Below are positions 8,960 to 17,262 of a DNA stretch of 50,305 bases, in pieces. The stretch covers positions 1 to 50,305 of the forward strand of contig JBJOKE010000089.1 of assembly GCA_046046245.1 (NCBI GenBank). Direction: 5' to 3'. How positions within the stretch are numbered: position 1 is the first letter of the stretch; each line of letters opens with the position of its first letter. This stretch comes from UBA4615 sp046046245. GTDB taxonomy: Bacteria; Pseudomonadota; Gammaproteobacteria; Burkholderiales; Burkholderiaceae_E. The notes under the pieces are model-generated. The model saw only the letters and a program-made list of their open reading frames with translations, did not search any database and was not told the origin of the DNA. The position numbers were made by a program, and so were the translations under genes.

Positions 8960-9976
8960 TCAGTTGCGCGACTTGTCGACCAGCTTGTTGGCCTTGATCC
9001 AAGGCATCATCGCGCGCAGCTTCTCGCCGACCACCTCGATCGAGTGCTCGGCCCCCAGGCGGCGCTTCGAGAGCAGCGTCGGCGCGCCGGCGCGATTCTC
9101 GAGGATGAACTGCTTCGCGTACTCGCCGGTCTGGATGTCGGCCAGGATCTGCTTCATCGTCGCCTTGGTCTCGGCGGTGATGATCCGCGGGCCGGACACG
9201 TACTCGCCGAACTCCGCGTTGTTGGAGATCGAGTAGTTCATGTTCGCGATGCCGCCCTCGTAGATCAGGTCGACGATCAGCTTCAGCTCGTGCAGGCACT
9301 CGAAATAGGCCATCTCGGGCGCGTAGCCTGCCTCGACCAGCGTCTCGTAGCCGGCCTTGATCAGCTCGACGGTGCCGCCGCACAGCACGACCTGCTCACC
9401 GAACAGGTCGGTCTCGGTCTCCTCGCGGAAGTTGGTCTCGATGATGCCCGCACGGCCGCCACCGATCGCCGCCGCGTACGACAGCGCGAGGTCGCGCGCC
9501 GAGCCGGACTTGTCCTGGTGGATCGCGATCAGCATCGGCACGCCGCCGCCCGCCGCGTAGGTCGAGCGCACGGTATGGCCGGGAGCCTTCGGCGCGACCA
9601 TGACGACGTCGAGGTCCTCGCGCGGCATGACCTGGCCGTAGTGCACGTTGAAGCCGTGCGCGAACGCCAGCGTGGCGCCCTGCTTGATGTTCGGCTCGAT
9701 CTCGGACTTGTAGGTCGCGCCGATGTGCTCGTCCGGCATCAGCATCATGATGAAGTCGGCGCCCTTGACGGCGTCGGCGATCTCCATCGGCTTCAGGCCG
9801 GCCTTCTTCACCTTGTCCCACGACGGGCCGCCCTTGCGGACGCCGACCACGAGCTTGGCGCCCGAGTCGTGCAGGTTCTGCGCGTGCGCGTGGCCCTGCG
9901 AGCCGTAGCCGATGATCGCGACCTTCTTGCCCTTGATGAGCTTGATGTCGCAGTCCTTGTCGTAGAAGACCTTCAT
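8960..9976 (-). CDS. ilvC: Ketol-acid reductoisomerase (class I)
   Basis: Second common step of valine and isoleucine synthesis: Mg-dependent alkyl shift and NADPH reduction of acetolactate or acetohydroxybutyrate. 338 residues, the short class I form. The N-terminal Rossmann loop GYGSQGHA lies at 23-30. The C-terminal all-helical domain contains the acidic metal-binding DLFGEQ and the FECLHE segment. It is downstream of ilvB and ilvH with a 52-base gap. Confidence 0.98.
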   Translation of the reverse strand: MKVFYDKDCDIKLIKGKKVAIIGYGSQGHAHAQNLHDSGAKLVVGVRKGGPSWDKVKKAGLKPMEIADAVKGADFIMMLMPDEHIGATYKSEIEPNIKQGATLAFAHGFNVHYGQVMPREDLDVVMVAPKAPGHTVRSTYAAGGGVPMLIAIHQDKSGSARDLALSYAAAIGGGRAGIIETNFREETETDLFGEQVVLCGGTVELIKAGYETLVEAGYAPEMAYFECLHELKLIVDLIYEGGIANMNYSISNNAEFGEYVSGPRIITAETKATMKQILADIQTGEYAKQFILENRAGAPTLLSKRRLGAEHSIEVVGEKLRAMMPWIKANKLVDKSRN

Positions 9977-10028
9977 TCGGAGTCCCTTCCCTCTCGTTGG
10001 GTGTGGTGCGCGAGGCCGCGCGAAGTGG

Positions 10029-10520
10029 TCAAGCCTTCAGGATCCGCTCGCCGCGCGCGATGCCCGAGGCGCCCGTGCGGACGGTCTCGAGGATCGCGGT
10101 CGAGTCGAGCGCGTCGATGAAGGCGTCGAGCTTGGTGCCGTCGCCGGTCAGCTCGATCGTGTAGCTCTTGTCGGTCACGTCGATGACGCGGCCGCGGAAG
10201 ATGTCCGCCATCCGTTTCATCTCCTCGCGCTCCTTGCCGACCGCGCGGACCTTGATGAGCATCAGTTCCCGCTCGATGTACGGCGTCTCGATCAGGTCGA
10301 CGACCTTGACCACGTCGATCAGCCGGTTCAGGTGCTTCGTGATCTGCTCGATCACGTCGTCGGAGCCGCTGGTGACGATCGTCATCCGCGACAGCGAGCG
10401 GTCCTCGGTCGGGGCGACGGTCAGCGTCTCGATGTTGTAGCCGCGCGCGGAGAACAGACCGACGACCCGCGACAGCGCGCCGGGCTCGTTCTCGAGCAGG
10501 ATCGAAATGATGTGCTTCAT
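10029..10520 (-). CDS. ilvH: Acetolactate synthase small (regulatory) subunit
   Basis: Regulatory subunit of acetolactate synthase that activates the large subunit and gives feedback inhibition by valine. 163 residues, the IlvH-like length. An N-terminal ACT domain begins with the characteristic LLENEPGALSRVVGLFSARG segment, and a C-terminal regulatory domain follows. It starts 10 bases after ilvB, implying one transcript. The symbol ilvN is also used for this gene. Confidence 0.96.
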   Translation of the reverse strand: MKHIISILLENEPGALSRVVGLFSARGYNIETLTVAPTEDRSLSRMTIVTSGSDDVIEQITKHLNRLIDVVKVVDLIETPYIERELMLIKVRAVGKEREEMKRMADIFRGRVIDVTDKSYTIELTGDGTKLDAFIDALDSTAILETVRTGASGIARGERILKA

Positions 10521-10530
10521 CGCGTGCGCC

Positions 10531-12252
10531 TCACAGGTCCTCGGAGCCGAGCAGCATCTCGGTCAGCCCCTTGCCGCCCTGGACCATCGGCCAGACGTTC
10601 TCGGTCTGGTCGGTGACGACGTCGAGGAACACCGTGCGGTCCTTGTACTTGCCGAACGCGTCGCGCAGCGCGGGCTCGACGTCCTCGGGTCGCTCGACGC
10701 GGATGCCGACGTGGCCGTAGGCCTCTGCGAGCCTGACGAAGTCGGGCAGCGCCTCCATGTACGAGGACGAGTAGCGGCTGCCGTACTCGATCTCCTGCCA
10801 TTGCCGCACCATGCCGAGGTAGCGGTTGTTCAGGCTGATCACCTTCACCGGGATGTCGTACTGCTTGCAGGTCGACAGTTCCTGGATGCACATCTGGATC
10901 GAGCCCTCGCCGGTGATGCAGGCGACCTGCGCGTCCGGGTGCGCGAGCTTGACGCCCATCGCGTACGGCAGGCCCACGCCCATCGTCCCGAGGCCGCCGG
11001 AGTTGATCCAGCGGCGCGGCTTGTCGAAGCGGTAGAACTGCGCGGCCCACATCTGGTGCTGACCGACATCCGACGTGACGAACGCGTCGCCGTTCGTCAC
11101 CCGCCACAGCGCCTCGACGACGGCCTGGGGCTTGATGACCTCGCGGTTGTCGCGGTCGTACTTCAGGCAGTCCTTCTTGCGCCACTCGGCGATCTGCTGC
11201 CACCACGCCTGCACGCCCTTGTGCGGGCGGGAGCCGGTAGCGAACACCGCCTGCAGCTGTGCGGTCATCTCCGTCAGGCATTCGCGGACGTCGCCGACGA
11301 TCGGCACGTCGACCTTCACACGCTTCGAGATCGAGGACGGGTCGATGTCGATGTGGACGATCTTGCGCGGGTTCTGCGCGAAGTGCTTCGGGTTGCCGAT
11401 CACGCGGTCGTCGAAGCGTGCGCCCACGGCGAGCAGCACGTCGCAGTGCTGCATCGCCATGTTCGCCTCGTAGGTGCCGTGCATGCCCGGCATGCCGACG
11501 AAGCGATCGGAGCTGGCGCGGTAGCCGCCCAGGCCCATCAGCGTGTTCGTGCAGGGGAATCCCAGCAGGTCGACGAGCGTGTTCAGCTCGGGCGCCGCGT
11601 TCGCGAGGATCACGCCGCCTCCGGTGTAGATCATCGGCCGCTCGGCCTGCAGCAGCAGCTGGACCGCCTTGCGGATCTGGCCCTGGTGCCCCTTGACCAC
11701 CGGGTTGTACGAGCGCATCGGCACCGACTTCGGATACTCGAAGCGAACCTTCGCGCGGGTGATGTCCTTGGGGATGTCGACCAGGACCGGGCCCGGACGG
11801 CCGGTGGACGCGATGACGAAGGCCTTCTTCATCGTCGCGGCCAGGTCCTTCACGTCCTTGACCAGGAAGTTGTGCTTCACGCAGGGCCGGGTGATGCCGA
11901 CCGTGTCGCACTCCTGGAAGGCATCCTCGCCGATCGCGTGCGTCGGGACCTGGCCCGAGAGCACCACCATCGGGATCGAGTCCATGTATGCGGTGGCGAT
12001 GCCGGTGACCGCGTTGGTGACGCCCGGACCCGAGGTGACCAGGCAGACGCCGACCTTCTGGGTCGCGCGCGAGTACGCATCGGCGGCGTGGACCGCCGCC
12101 TGCTCGTGCCGCACGAGGATGTGCTTGACCTTCTCCTGCTGGAAGAGCGCGTCGTAGATGTAGAGGACGGCTCCGCCCGGATACCCGAACAGGTGTTCGA
12201 CGCCTTCTTCCTGAAGGCAGCGCACGACGATCTCGGCGCCCGTGAGTTCCAT
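10531..12252 (-). CDS. ilvB: Acetolactate synthase large (catalytic) subunit
   Basis: Thiamine-diphosphate enzyme that condenses pyruvate with pyruvate or 2-oxobutyrate at the start of branched-chain amino acid synthesis. 573 residues. The catalytic glutamate E50 lies in RHEQAAVHAADAY. The cofactor motif reads GEGSIQM, with Glu in place of the more common Asp, followed by NNRYLGMVRQWQ. The start is supported by AAGGAA six bases upstream. Biosynthetic family, most like IlvI/IlvB of proteobacteria; either symbol could apply. First gene of the ilvB-ilvH-ilvC unit. Confidence 0.97.
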   Translation of the reverse strand: MELTGAEIVVRCLQEEGVEHLFGYPGGAVLYIYDALFQQEKVKHILVRHEQAAVHAADAYSRATQKVGVCLVTSGPGVTNAVTGIATAYMDSIPMVVLSGQVPTHAIGEDAFQECDTVGITRPCVKHNFLVKDVKDLAATMKKAFVIASTGRPGPVLVDIPKDITRAKVRFEYPKSVPMRSYNPVVKGHQGQIRKAVQLLLQAERPMIYTGGGVILANAAPELNTLVDLLGFPCTNTLMGLGGYRASSDRFVGMPGMHGTYEANMAMQHCDVLLAVGARFDDRVIGNPKHFAQNPRKIVHIDIDPSSISKRVKVDVPIVGDVRECLTEMTAQLQAVFATGSRPHKGVQAWWQQIAEWRKKDCLKYDRDNREVIKPQAVVEALWRVTNGDAFVTSDVGQHQMWAAQFYRFDKPRRWINSGGLGTMGVGLPYAMGVKLAHPDAQVACITGEGSIQMCIQELSTCKQYDIPVKVISLNNRYLGMVRQWQEIEYGSRYSSSYMEALPDFVRLAEAYGHVGIRVERPEDVEPALRDAFGKYKDRTVFLDVVTDQTENVWPMVQGGKGLTEMLLGSEDL

Positions 12253-12486
12253 GTTGTGTTCCTTTCAAGGTCCAGGGAGCCCGCCCGCCGGCGCCAACGC
12301 GGCCTCCTCGCCGCCTCGACGCAGGCCTCGGAACGGGGCCTGTGAGATTGATCGGACGCCTTCACGGCCCTCATGGGGACGTTCCGGCATGCGTGCCTAT
12401 CCGGGTGCCGCTGGGTGAGTCAGCCTCGAAAAAGACAAAGACCCCATCGTCGTCGCCTGAGAGCGCCGTCGATGGAGCCAAGGGAT
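12253..12486 (-). other. Untranslated leader of the ilvB transcript
   Basis: The 318 bases between ilvB and the divergent sigma-factor gene hold no convincing gene. On the minus strand they contain a promoter (12493-12521), a terminator-like hairpin (12429-12475) and about 175 further bases before ilvB. Short frames in this leader do not contain a run of Ile, Leu or Val codons, so a classical ilv leader peptide is not seen. A structured RNA regulator is possible. Confidence 0.5.
12429..12475 (-). terminator. Terminator-like hairpin (candidate attenuator) in the ilvB leader
   Basis: Reading the minus strand, CCATCG (12475-12470) pairs with CGATGG (12449-12444). After an A-A mismatch further CG and CG base pairs follow inside, around a loop CTCTCAGG. 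The hairpin is followed by GGTCTTTGTCTTTTT. A stem plus a U-rich run is the form of an intrinsic terminator. It lies about 11 bases after the predicted start of transcription and some 175 bases before ilvB. Confidence 0.5.
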
Positions 12487-12492
12487 CCGGAA

Positions 12493-12521
12493 AGGGTAAT
12501 GCACCGCAGCAGGGCGGTCAA
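12493..12521 (-). promoter_or_regulatory. Candidate promoter for ilvB-ilvH-ilvC
   Basis: TTGACC (12516-12521) and TACCCT (12493-12498) on the minus strand are 17 bases apart. The -35 box matches consensus at five of six positions; the -10 box is weak. Predicted start near 12486. No other comparable pair is seen between the two divergent genes. Confidence 0.5.
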
Positions 12522-12570
12522 GGCACGCTTTCTGCTAGCATGCCGCGCTTCTTCGGGTCGAGCGTGGCGG

Positions 12571-13143
12571 ATGGCCTCACGGCAGGAACTCTCGGACTTC
12601 CTCGAATCGGTCGAGCGCCGGGCGTTCAAGCAGGCGGTCTACGCGATCCGCGACGACGACTCGGCGCTGGACGTGGTCCAGGACGCCATGTTCAAGCTCG
12701 CCGAGAAATATGCGGACAAGCCGGCGGCCGAGTTGCCGCTGCTGTTCCAGCGGATCCTCCAGAACGCGATCCACGACCACTTCAGGCGCCAGAAGGTCCG
12801 GAACACGTGGACCACGCTGTTCTCGTCGCTGCAGCCTGGCGACGAGGACGGCGGCGGCGAGCGCGACCCCTTGGAGGCGCTGGAGGTCGAGGGAGACACC
12901 CGGGCCGGCGAGAGCGCCGCCCAGGAGGTGGAGCGCTCGCAGATCCTGGCGGCGATCGAGGCCGAGGTGCAGAAGCTCCCGGCCCGTCAACGGGAGGCCT
13001 TCGTGATGCGTTACTGGTACGACATGGACGTCGCGGAGACCGCTGCGGCCATGGGGTGCTCGGAAGGCAGCGTCAAGACGCACTGTTCCCGTGCGACCCA
13101 CACCCTGGCCACCGCCCTGAAGGCCAAGGGAATCACGCTATGA
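12571..13143 (+). CDS. RNA polymerase sigma factor, ECF/sigma-70 family
   Basis: 190 residues. The first half has a sigma-70 region 2 with FKQAVYAIRD, ALDVVQDAM and the DNA-facing DHFRRQKVRNTW. A charged, Glu/Asp-rich linker follows at about 92-120. Region 4, from about 125, has LPARQREAFVMRYW and the helix-turn-helix MGCSEGSVKTHCSRA. I chose the ATG at 12571 because the frame upstream is low-complexity Arg-rich sequence and homologues begin with MAS. A possible extended -10 (TGCTAGCAT at 12533-12541) lies in front. Its stop overlaps the DUF3619 gene as ATGA, so the two are probably coupled. Targets are unknown. Confidence 0.9.
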   Translation: MASRQELSDFLESVERRAFKQAVYAIRDDDSALDVVQDAMFKLAEKYADKPAAELPLLFQRILQNAIHDHFRRQKVRNTWTTLFSSLQPGDEDGGGERDPLEALEVEGDTRAGESAAQEVERSQILAAIEAEVQKLPARQREAFVMRYWYDMDVAETAAAMGCSEGSVKTHCSRATHTLATALKAKGITL

Positions 13144-13547
13144 ACGAACAACTCTTCGCCTCCCGGGTTCGTCAGGCCCTCGACGAATCCGCAGAACACC
13201 TGCCCTACCGGGTGACGCAGCGGCTCGAGCGCGCCCGGCAGGCGGCGCTCGCCCGCGCGATGCCGGTCGCGGCCACGGCCACCGCTGCCGTGGCCGTCGG
13301 ACCGACCGCGACATGGGTCGGCGACGACCGTCCGTCGGTGCTGGTCCGCCTGCTGTCGACTCTCGCGCCGATCCTGCTGGTGCTCGCCGGACTCTACGGA
13401 ATCGCGGCGTGGGATGATGCGCAGCGCGCGGCCGAGACGGCCGACATCGACGCCGAGATCGTGCTCTCCGGAGACGACGACGAGGTGCCGCTGTCGGTGC
13501 TCGCCGACCGCGGATTCGGTGCCTACCTGAGGAACTCCCGTCAATGA
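13140..13547 (+). CDS. DUF3619-family membrane protein, possible anti-sigma factor
   Basis: 135 residues. A soluble, helical, basic N-terminus (about 1-60, with LDESAEHLPYRVTQRLERAR) is followed by one membrane segment (about 78-98, LLSTLAPILLVLAGLYGI) and an acidic outer tail ending near LADRGFGAYLRN. I recognise this as the DUF3619 family, which has no proven function. The four-base overlap with the sigma-factor gene and the single-pass topology resemble sigma/anti-sigma pairs; that role is my inference. The stop overlaps the next gene by four bases. Confidence 0.8.
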   Translation: MNEQLFASRVRQALDESAEHLPYRVTQRLERARQAALARAMPVAATATAAVAVGPTATWVGDDRPSVLVRLLSTLAPILLVLAGLYGIAAWDDAQRAAETADIDAEIVLSGDDDEVPLSVLADRGFGAYLRNSRQ

Positions 13548-14296
13548 TCGTCCGGCCGGCGATCGCCGTCGTGCTGCTCGGTGCCGTGCTCGCGCTCGGC
13601 GCGGGTGCCGTCGCCCGCGCGGCCGATGCGCCGACCGCCGCCGGCAGCGACGCGCCCCAGCCGGGCACGGCCCCGGCCGCCGACGCTGCGCCAGCGGCCG
13701 ATGCACCGGCGGCGCCGGCACCCTTCGCGCACAAATCCGAGCCGATCCGCCTCGACCCCCCCGCGGCCGACCGGCTGCGTCCGTCGCTGCTGCCGCTCGC
13801 GCAGCCGCTCTGGTCGGAACTGACGCCGTCCCAGCAGCGGGTGCTCTCACCGTTCTCTGCGCAATGGAACGCGCTGCCGGTGACCGAGAAGCGCGCCTGG
13901 GCCGATCTGGCACGACGATTCCCCCAGATGAAGGCGGACGAGAAGCAGCGGGTCGAGAAGCGGATCGGCGAGTGGGCGGCCCTGACGCCGGACCAGCGCC
14001 GGCTGGCGCGAGCGAACTACCGACTGCTCAAGCAGCAGGAGGTCGGCCGCGAGCACCTGCTCGCCGAATGGGAGAACTACCAGTCGATGACACCCGAGCA
14101 GCGCTCGGTGCTCGGCTCGGTCGGCACCAGCAACACCGCAGCGCGGCATGTCGCGGCGCGCACCGGGCTGGCCAAGACGGCCGCACAGCCGCTGCCTCGT
14201 CGCCAGGCGGGCACGCTGGCGGTCGGCACCGATGGGAGCCCGGCGACCTCCGGCGGCGTCTCGCAGACCGTCGGACCGGCCGGCGGCAGCCGCTGA
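13544..14296 (+). CDS. DUF3106-family exported protein
   Basis: 250 residues. An N-terminal signal peptide (about 1-27, ending in AVARA) and an Ala/Pro-rich stretch are followed by the DUF3106 core (about 85-190), with repeated Trp-containing helices: LWSELTPSQQRVL, WNALPVTEKRAW, EWAALTPDQRRLA and EWENYQSMTPEQR. The C-terminal 60 residues are low complexity. Probably periplasmic; function unknown. It overlaps DUF3619 by four bases and is followed three bases later by the RDD gene, so all four genes from the sigma factor on form one unit. Confidence 0.82.
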   Translation: MIVRPAIAVVLLGAVLALGAGAVARAADAPTAAGSDAPQPGTAPAADAAPAADAPAAPAPFAHKSEPIRLDPPAADRLRPSLLPLAQPLWSELTPSQQRVLSPFSAQWNALPVTEKRAWADLARRFPQMKADEKQRVEKRIGEWAALTPDQRRLARANYRLLKQQEVGREHLLAEWENYQSMTPEQRSVLGSVGTSNTAARHVAARTGLAKTAAQPLPRRQAGTLAVGTDGSPATSGGVSQTVGPAGGSR

Positions 14297-14299
14297 CGC

Positions 14300-14812
14300 G
14301 TGGCCTCGGCCGCGCCCGCACCCGTCTCGTCCGCCGCGCCGCTCCCGCCCGCGGGGCTGTGGCGGCGCTTCATGAGTGCGGTCTACGAGTCGATCGTGAT
14401 GTTCGGCGTCGTGGTGTTCTTCGGCTACGCCTATTCGGCGCTGCTGCAGTACCGCGGCGAACCGGGCTGGCTGCGCTGGGGCCTGCAGGCCTGGCTGTTC
14501 GTGGTCATCGGCTTCTACTTCGTCTGGTTCTGGAGCGAGGGTCGGCGCACGCTGCCGATGCGCACCATCGGCCTGCGCCTGGTCGACGTCGCCGATCGAC
14601 CGCTGTCGCGCGGGCGGGCCGCGCTGCGGTACGTGGCCGGCTGGACGATGATGCTGCTGCCGGTCGGGGCCGCGGCCGAGACCGGCCACCCCGCCTGGCT
14701 GCTGCTCTTTCCGCTGCCCTTCTTCGCCGGCCTGCTCGATACGCAACGCCGCACGCTCTACGACCGCGTGGCCGGCACGCGGCTCGTGGTCGACACGCGC
14801 CCCGTCGCCTGA
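14300..14812 (+). CDS. RDD-family membrane protein
   Basis: 170 residues with a GTG start three bases after the DUF3106 gene. An RDD domain begins with the WRRFMSAVYES segment. Membrane helices lie at about 31-50, 62-82 and 112-140; TLPMRTIGLRLVD sits between them, and the family end motif LYDRVAGTRLV is intact. The first Asp of the RDD signature is replaced (RRFMSAVYE), as in many members. Possible transporter-like role; not established. Confidence 0.85.
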   Translation: MASAAPAPVSSAAPLPPAGLWRRFMSAVYESIVMFGVVVFFGYAYSALLQYRGEPGWLRWGLQAWLFVVIGFYFVWFWSEGRRTLPMRTIGLRLVDVADRPLSRGRAALRYVAGWTMMLLPVGAAAETGHPAWLLLFPLPFFAGLLDTQRRTLYDRVAGTRLVVDTRPVA

Positions 14813-14835
14813 CGGCGCCCCGTTGCGAGAGCCCG

Positions 14836-14862
14836 CGGGACGCAGCGGACCGACGCGTCCCG
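14836..14862. terminator. Hairpin between convergent genes
   Basis: CGGGACGC (14836-14843) pairs perfectly with GCGTCCCG (14855-14862) around an 11-base loop, in the 57 bases between the RDD gene and the decarboxylase gene, which converge. There is no U-run on either side. Position suggests a bidirectional terminator. Confidence 0.4.
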
Positions 14863-14869
14863 GTCTCGT

Positions 14870-17113
14870 TCAGCGCCGCACGCAGTCCACGTAGTAGTCG
14901 CTGCCGTTGCGGTCGGACTCGACCACCAGTCCGTGCACGTCGGTCGAGAAGCCCGGAAACCGGTCGTTGAACGAGCGCGCGAACTTCAGGTACTCGACGA
15001 TCGTCTTGTTGAAGCGCTCGCCCGGGATCAGCAGCGGAATGCCCGGCGGGTACGGCGTGACCAGCATCGTCGTGATCCGGCCCTCGAGCTCGTCGATCGG
15101 CACCCGATCGACCCTGCGGTGCGCGAGGCACTCGTAGGCGTCCGACGGCTTCATCGCCGGCTCCATGTTCGACAGGTACATCTCGGTGGTCACGCGTGCG
15201 ACGTCGTGGCGCCGGTATTCCTCGTGGATCTGCTGGGCGAGATCGCGCAGCCCCACCCGCTCGTACATCGGGAACTTCGCGACGAATTCGGGCATCACCC
15301 GCCACAGCGGCTGGTTCGAGTCGTAGTCCATCTTGAACTGCTGGAGCTCGGTCACCAGCGTGTTCCATCGGCCCTTCGTGATCCCGATGGTGAACATCAC
15401 GAAGAACGAGTACAGCCCGGTCTTCTCGACCACGACACCATGCTCGGCCAGGTACTTGGTGACCAGCGACGCCGGGATGCCCCACTGCGAGAAGCGTCCA
15501 TCGAGGCCCAGGCCCGGCGTGACCAGCGTCGCCTTGATCGGGTCGAGCATGTTGAAGCCGGGCGCGACGCCCTCGAAGCCGTGCCAGAGATCCTGCGGCT
15601 TGAGGATCCACTCCTCGCGCCGGCCGGAGCCGACGTGGTCGAAGCCCGCGGGCCCCCAGACACGGAACCACCACGATTCGCCGAACTCGTCGTCGACCTT
15701 CTTCATCGCGCGGCGGAAGTCGAGCGCCTCGGAGATCGACTCCTCGACGAGCGCGCGGCCGCCCGGCTGTTCCATCATCGCCGCAGCCACGTCGCAAGAC
15801 GCGATGATCGCGTACTGCGGCGAGGTGGACGTGTGCATCAGGTAGGACTCGTTGAAGCGGAAGCGATCGAGCTTTCGGTCCACCGCTTCCTGCACGAGGA
15901 TCTGCGAGGCCTGCGACAGGCCCGCCAGCAGCTTGTGGGTCGACTGCGTGGAGAACACCATCGCCGTCTGCGATCGCGGCCGGTTCTCTCCGATCGCGTG
16001 CATCTCGTGATAGAAGGGATGGAAGGTCGCGTGAGGCAGCCAGGCCTCGTCGAAGTGCAGGTTCTCGATGTAGTCGCCGAGCACGTTCTTGATCGTCTCG
16101 ACGTTGTAGAGGATGCCGTCGTAGGTCGACTGGGTGATCGTCATCACCTGTGGTCGCGCCGACTTGTCCTTCACCAGCGGGTTGGCTTCGATCTTGCGCC
16201 GGATGCTCTCGGGCGAGAACTCCTCCTTGGGGATCGGGCCGATGATGCCGAGGTGGTTGCGTGTCGGCTGCATGAAGATCGGCACGGTGCCGGTCATCAT
16301 GATCGCGTGCAGCACGCTCTTGTGGCAGTTGCGGTCGACGAGCACGATGTCGTCGGTGGCGACCGTCGAGTGCCAGACGATCTTGTTCGCGGTCGAGGTC
16401 CCGTTCGTCACGAAGAACAGGTGATCGCTGCTGAAGATGCGCGCTGCGTTGCGCTCGCTCGCGGCGACCGGACCGGTGTGGTCGAGCAGCTGGCCGAGCT
16501 CCTCGACCGCGTTGCAGACGTCGGCGCGCAGCATGTTCTCGCCGAAGAACTGGTGGAACATCTGGCCAACCGGGCTCTTGAGGAACGCCACGCCGCCCGA
16601 GTGGCCGGGGCAGTGCCACGAGTACGAGCCGTCGTTCGCGTAGTGAACCAGCGCCTTGAAGAACGGCGGCGCCAGCGAATTCATGTAGTTCGTCGCCTCG
16701 CGGATGATGTAGCGCGCGACGAACTCCGGCGTGTCCTCGAACATGTGGATGAAGCCGTGCAGCTCCTTCAGGATCTCGTTCGGGATGTGCTGCGAGGTCC
16801 GGGTCTCGCCGAAGAGGAAGATCGGGATGTCGGCGTTGCGGTTGCGGGTCTCGCGGATGAAGCGCCGCAGTTCGGAGATCGCCTTGCTCTCCGGCCCCTC
16901 CTCGTTGATCTCCTCGTCGTCGATCGAGACGATGAAGGCCGAGGCCCGCGCCGCCTGGTTCGCGACCATGGTCACGTCGACGTAGGTGAAGCCGCCGACC
17001 ACCTCGAGCCCCTGCTCCTCGAGCGCCTTCGCGAGTGCGCGGATGCCGAGGCCGCTGGCCGAATCGGACTTCCAGTCTTCGTCGATGATGACGACGGGAA
17101 AGCGGAACTTCAT
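14870..17113 (-). CDS. Orn/Lys/Arg decarboxylase, class I PLP enzyme
   Basis: 747 residues, the usual size of the inducible-type decarboxylases. An N-terminal receiver-like wing domain (about 1-130) is followed by the PLP fold. The Schiff-base lysine is K394 in STQSTHKLLAGLSQAS, and D355 in FDEAW should contact the cofactor ring. WHCPGHSGG at about 166-174 is the family signature. The C-terminal domain contains TPYPPGIPLLIPGE. The start at 17113 has GGAG upstream; the longer frame has no homology. The substrate (arginine, lysine or ornithine) cannot be decided by eye. Such enzymes make polyamines or consume protons. It stands alone, divergent from the 5'-nucleotidase gene. Confidence 0.92.
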   Translation of the reverse strand: MKFRFPVVIIDEDWKSDSASGLGIRALAKALEEQGLEVVGGFTYVDVTMVANQAARASAFIVSIDDEEINEEGPESKAISELRRFIRETRNRNADIPIFLFGETRTSQHIPNEILKELHGFIHMFEDTPEFVARYIIREATNYMNSLAPPFFKALVHYANDGSYSWHCPGHSGGVAFLKSPVGQMFHQFFGENMLRADVCNAVEELGQLLDHTGPVAASERNAARIFSSDHLFFVTNGTSTANKIVWHSTVATDDIVLVDRNCHKSVLHAIMMTGTVPIFMQPTRNHLGIIGPIPKEEFSPESIRRKIEANPLVKDKSARPQVMTITQSTYDGILYNVETIKNVLGDYIENLHFDEAWLPHATFHPFYHEMHAIGENRPRSQTAMVFSTQSTHKLLAGLSQASQILVQEAVDRKLDRFRFNESYLMHTSTSPQYAIIASCDVAAAMMEQPGGRALVEESISEALDFRRAMKKVDDEFGESWWFRVWGPAGFDHVGSGRREEWILKPQDLWHGFEGVAPGFNMLDPIKATLVTPGLGLDGRFSQWGIPASLVTKYLAEHGVVVEKTGLYSFFVMFTIGITKGRWNTLVTELQQFKMDYDSNQPLWRVMPEFVAKFPMYERVGLRDLAQQIHEEYRRHDVARVTTEMYLSNMEPAMKPSDAYECLAHRRVDRVPIDELEGRITTMLVTPYPPGIPLLIPGERFNKTIVEYLKFARSFNDRFPGFSTDVHGLVVESDRNGSDYYVDCVRR

Positions 17114-17215
17114 TGCGGGATCTCCGGGAGGAGCGCGGCCGGGGGACGGCGCGAGGCGGTGGGTCGGCCGAGATTGAAGCACACTTCGGGCCGCGGCCGA
17201 CACCGCGACCGCCGG

Positions 17216-17221
17216 TAGAAT
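17216..17221 (+). promoter_or_regulatory. Possible -10 box for the 5'-nucleotidase gene
   Basis: TAGAAT lies 42 bases before the ATG in the 149-base divergent region. No good -35 box is found 16-18 bases upstream, so this is weak evidence. Confidence 0.3.
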
Positions 17222-17262
17222 CCCGTGACACCGGGCCGCCTCGCCCCTCTCGGGCCGCCACC

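Noticed and set aside
12420..12629. 69-residue minus-strand frame in the ilvB leader as a possible leader peptide
   Set aside because: Begins upstream of the predicted transcription start, overlaps the sigma-factor gene and has no run of Ile, Leu or Val codons.
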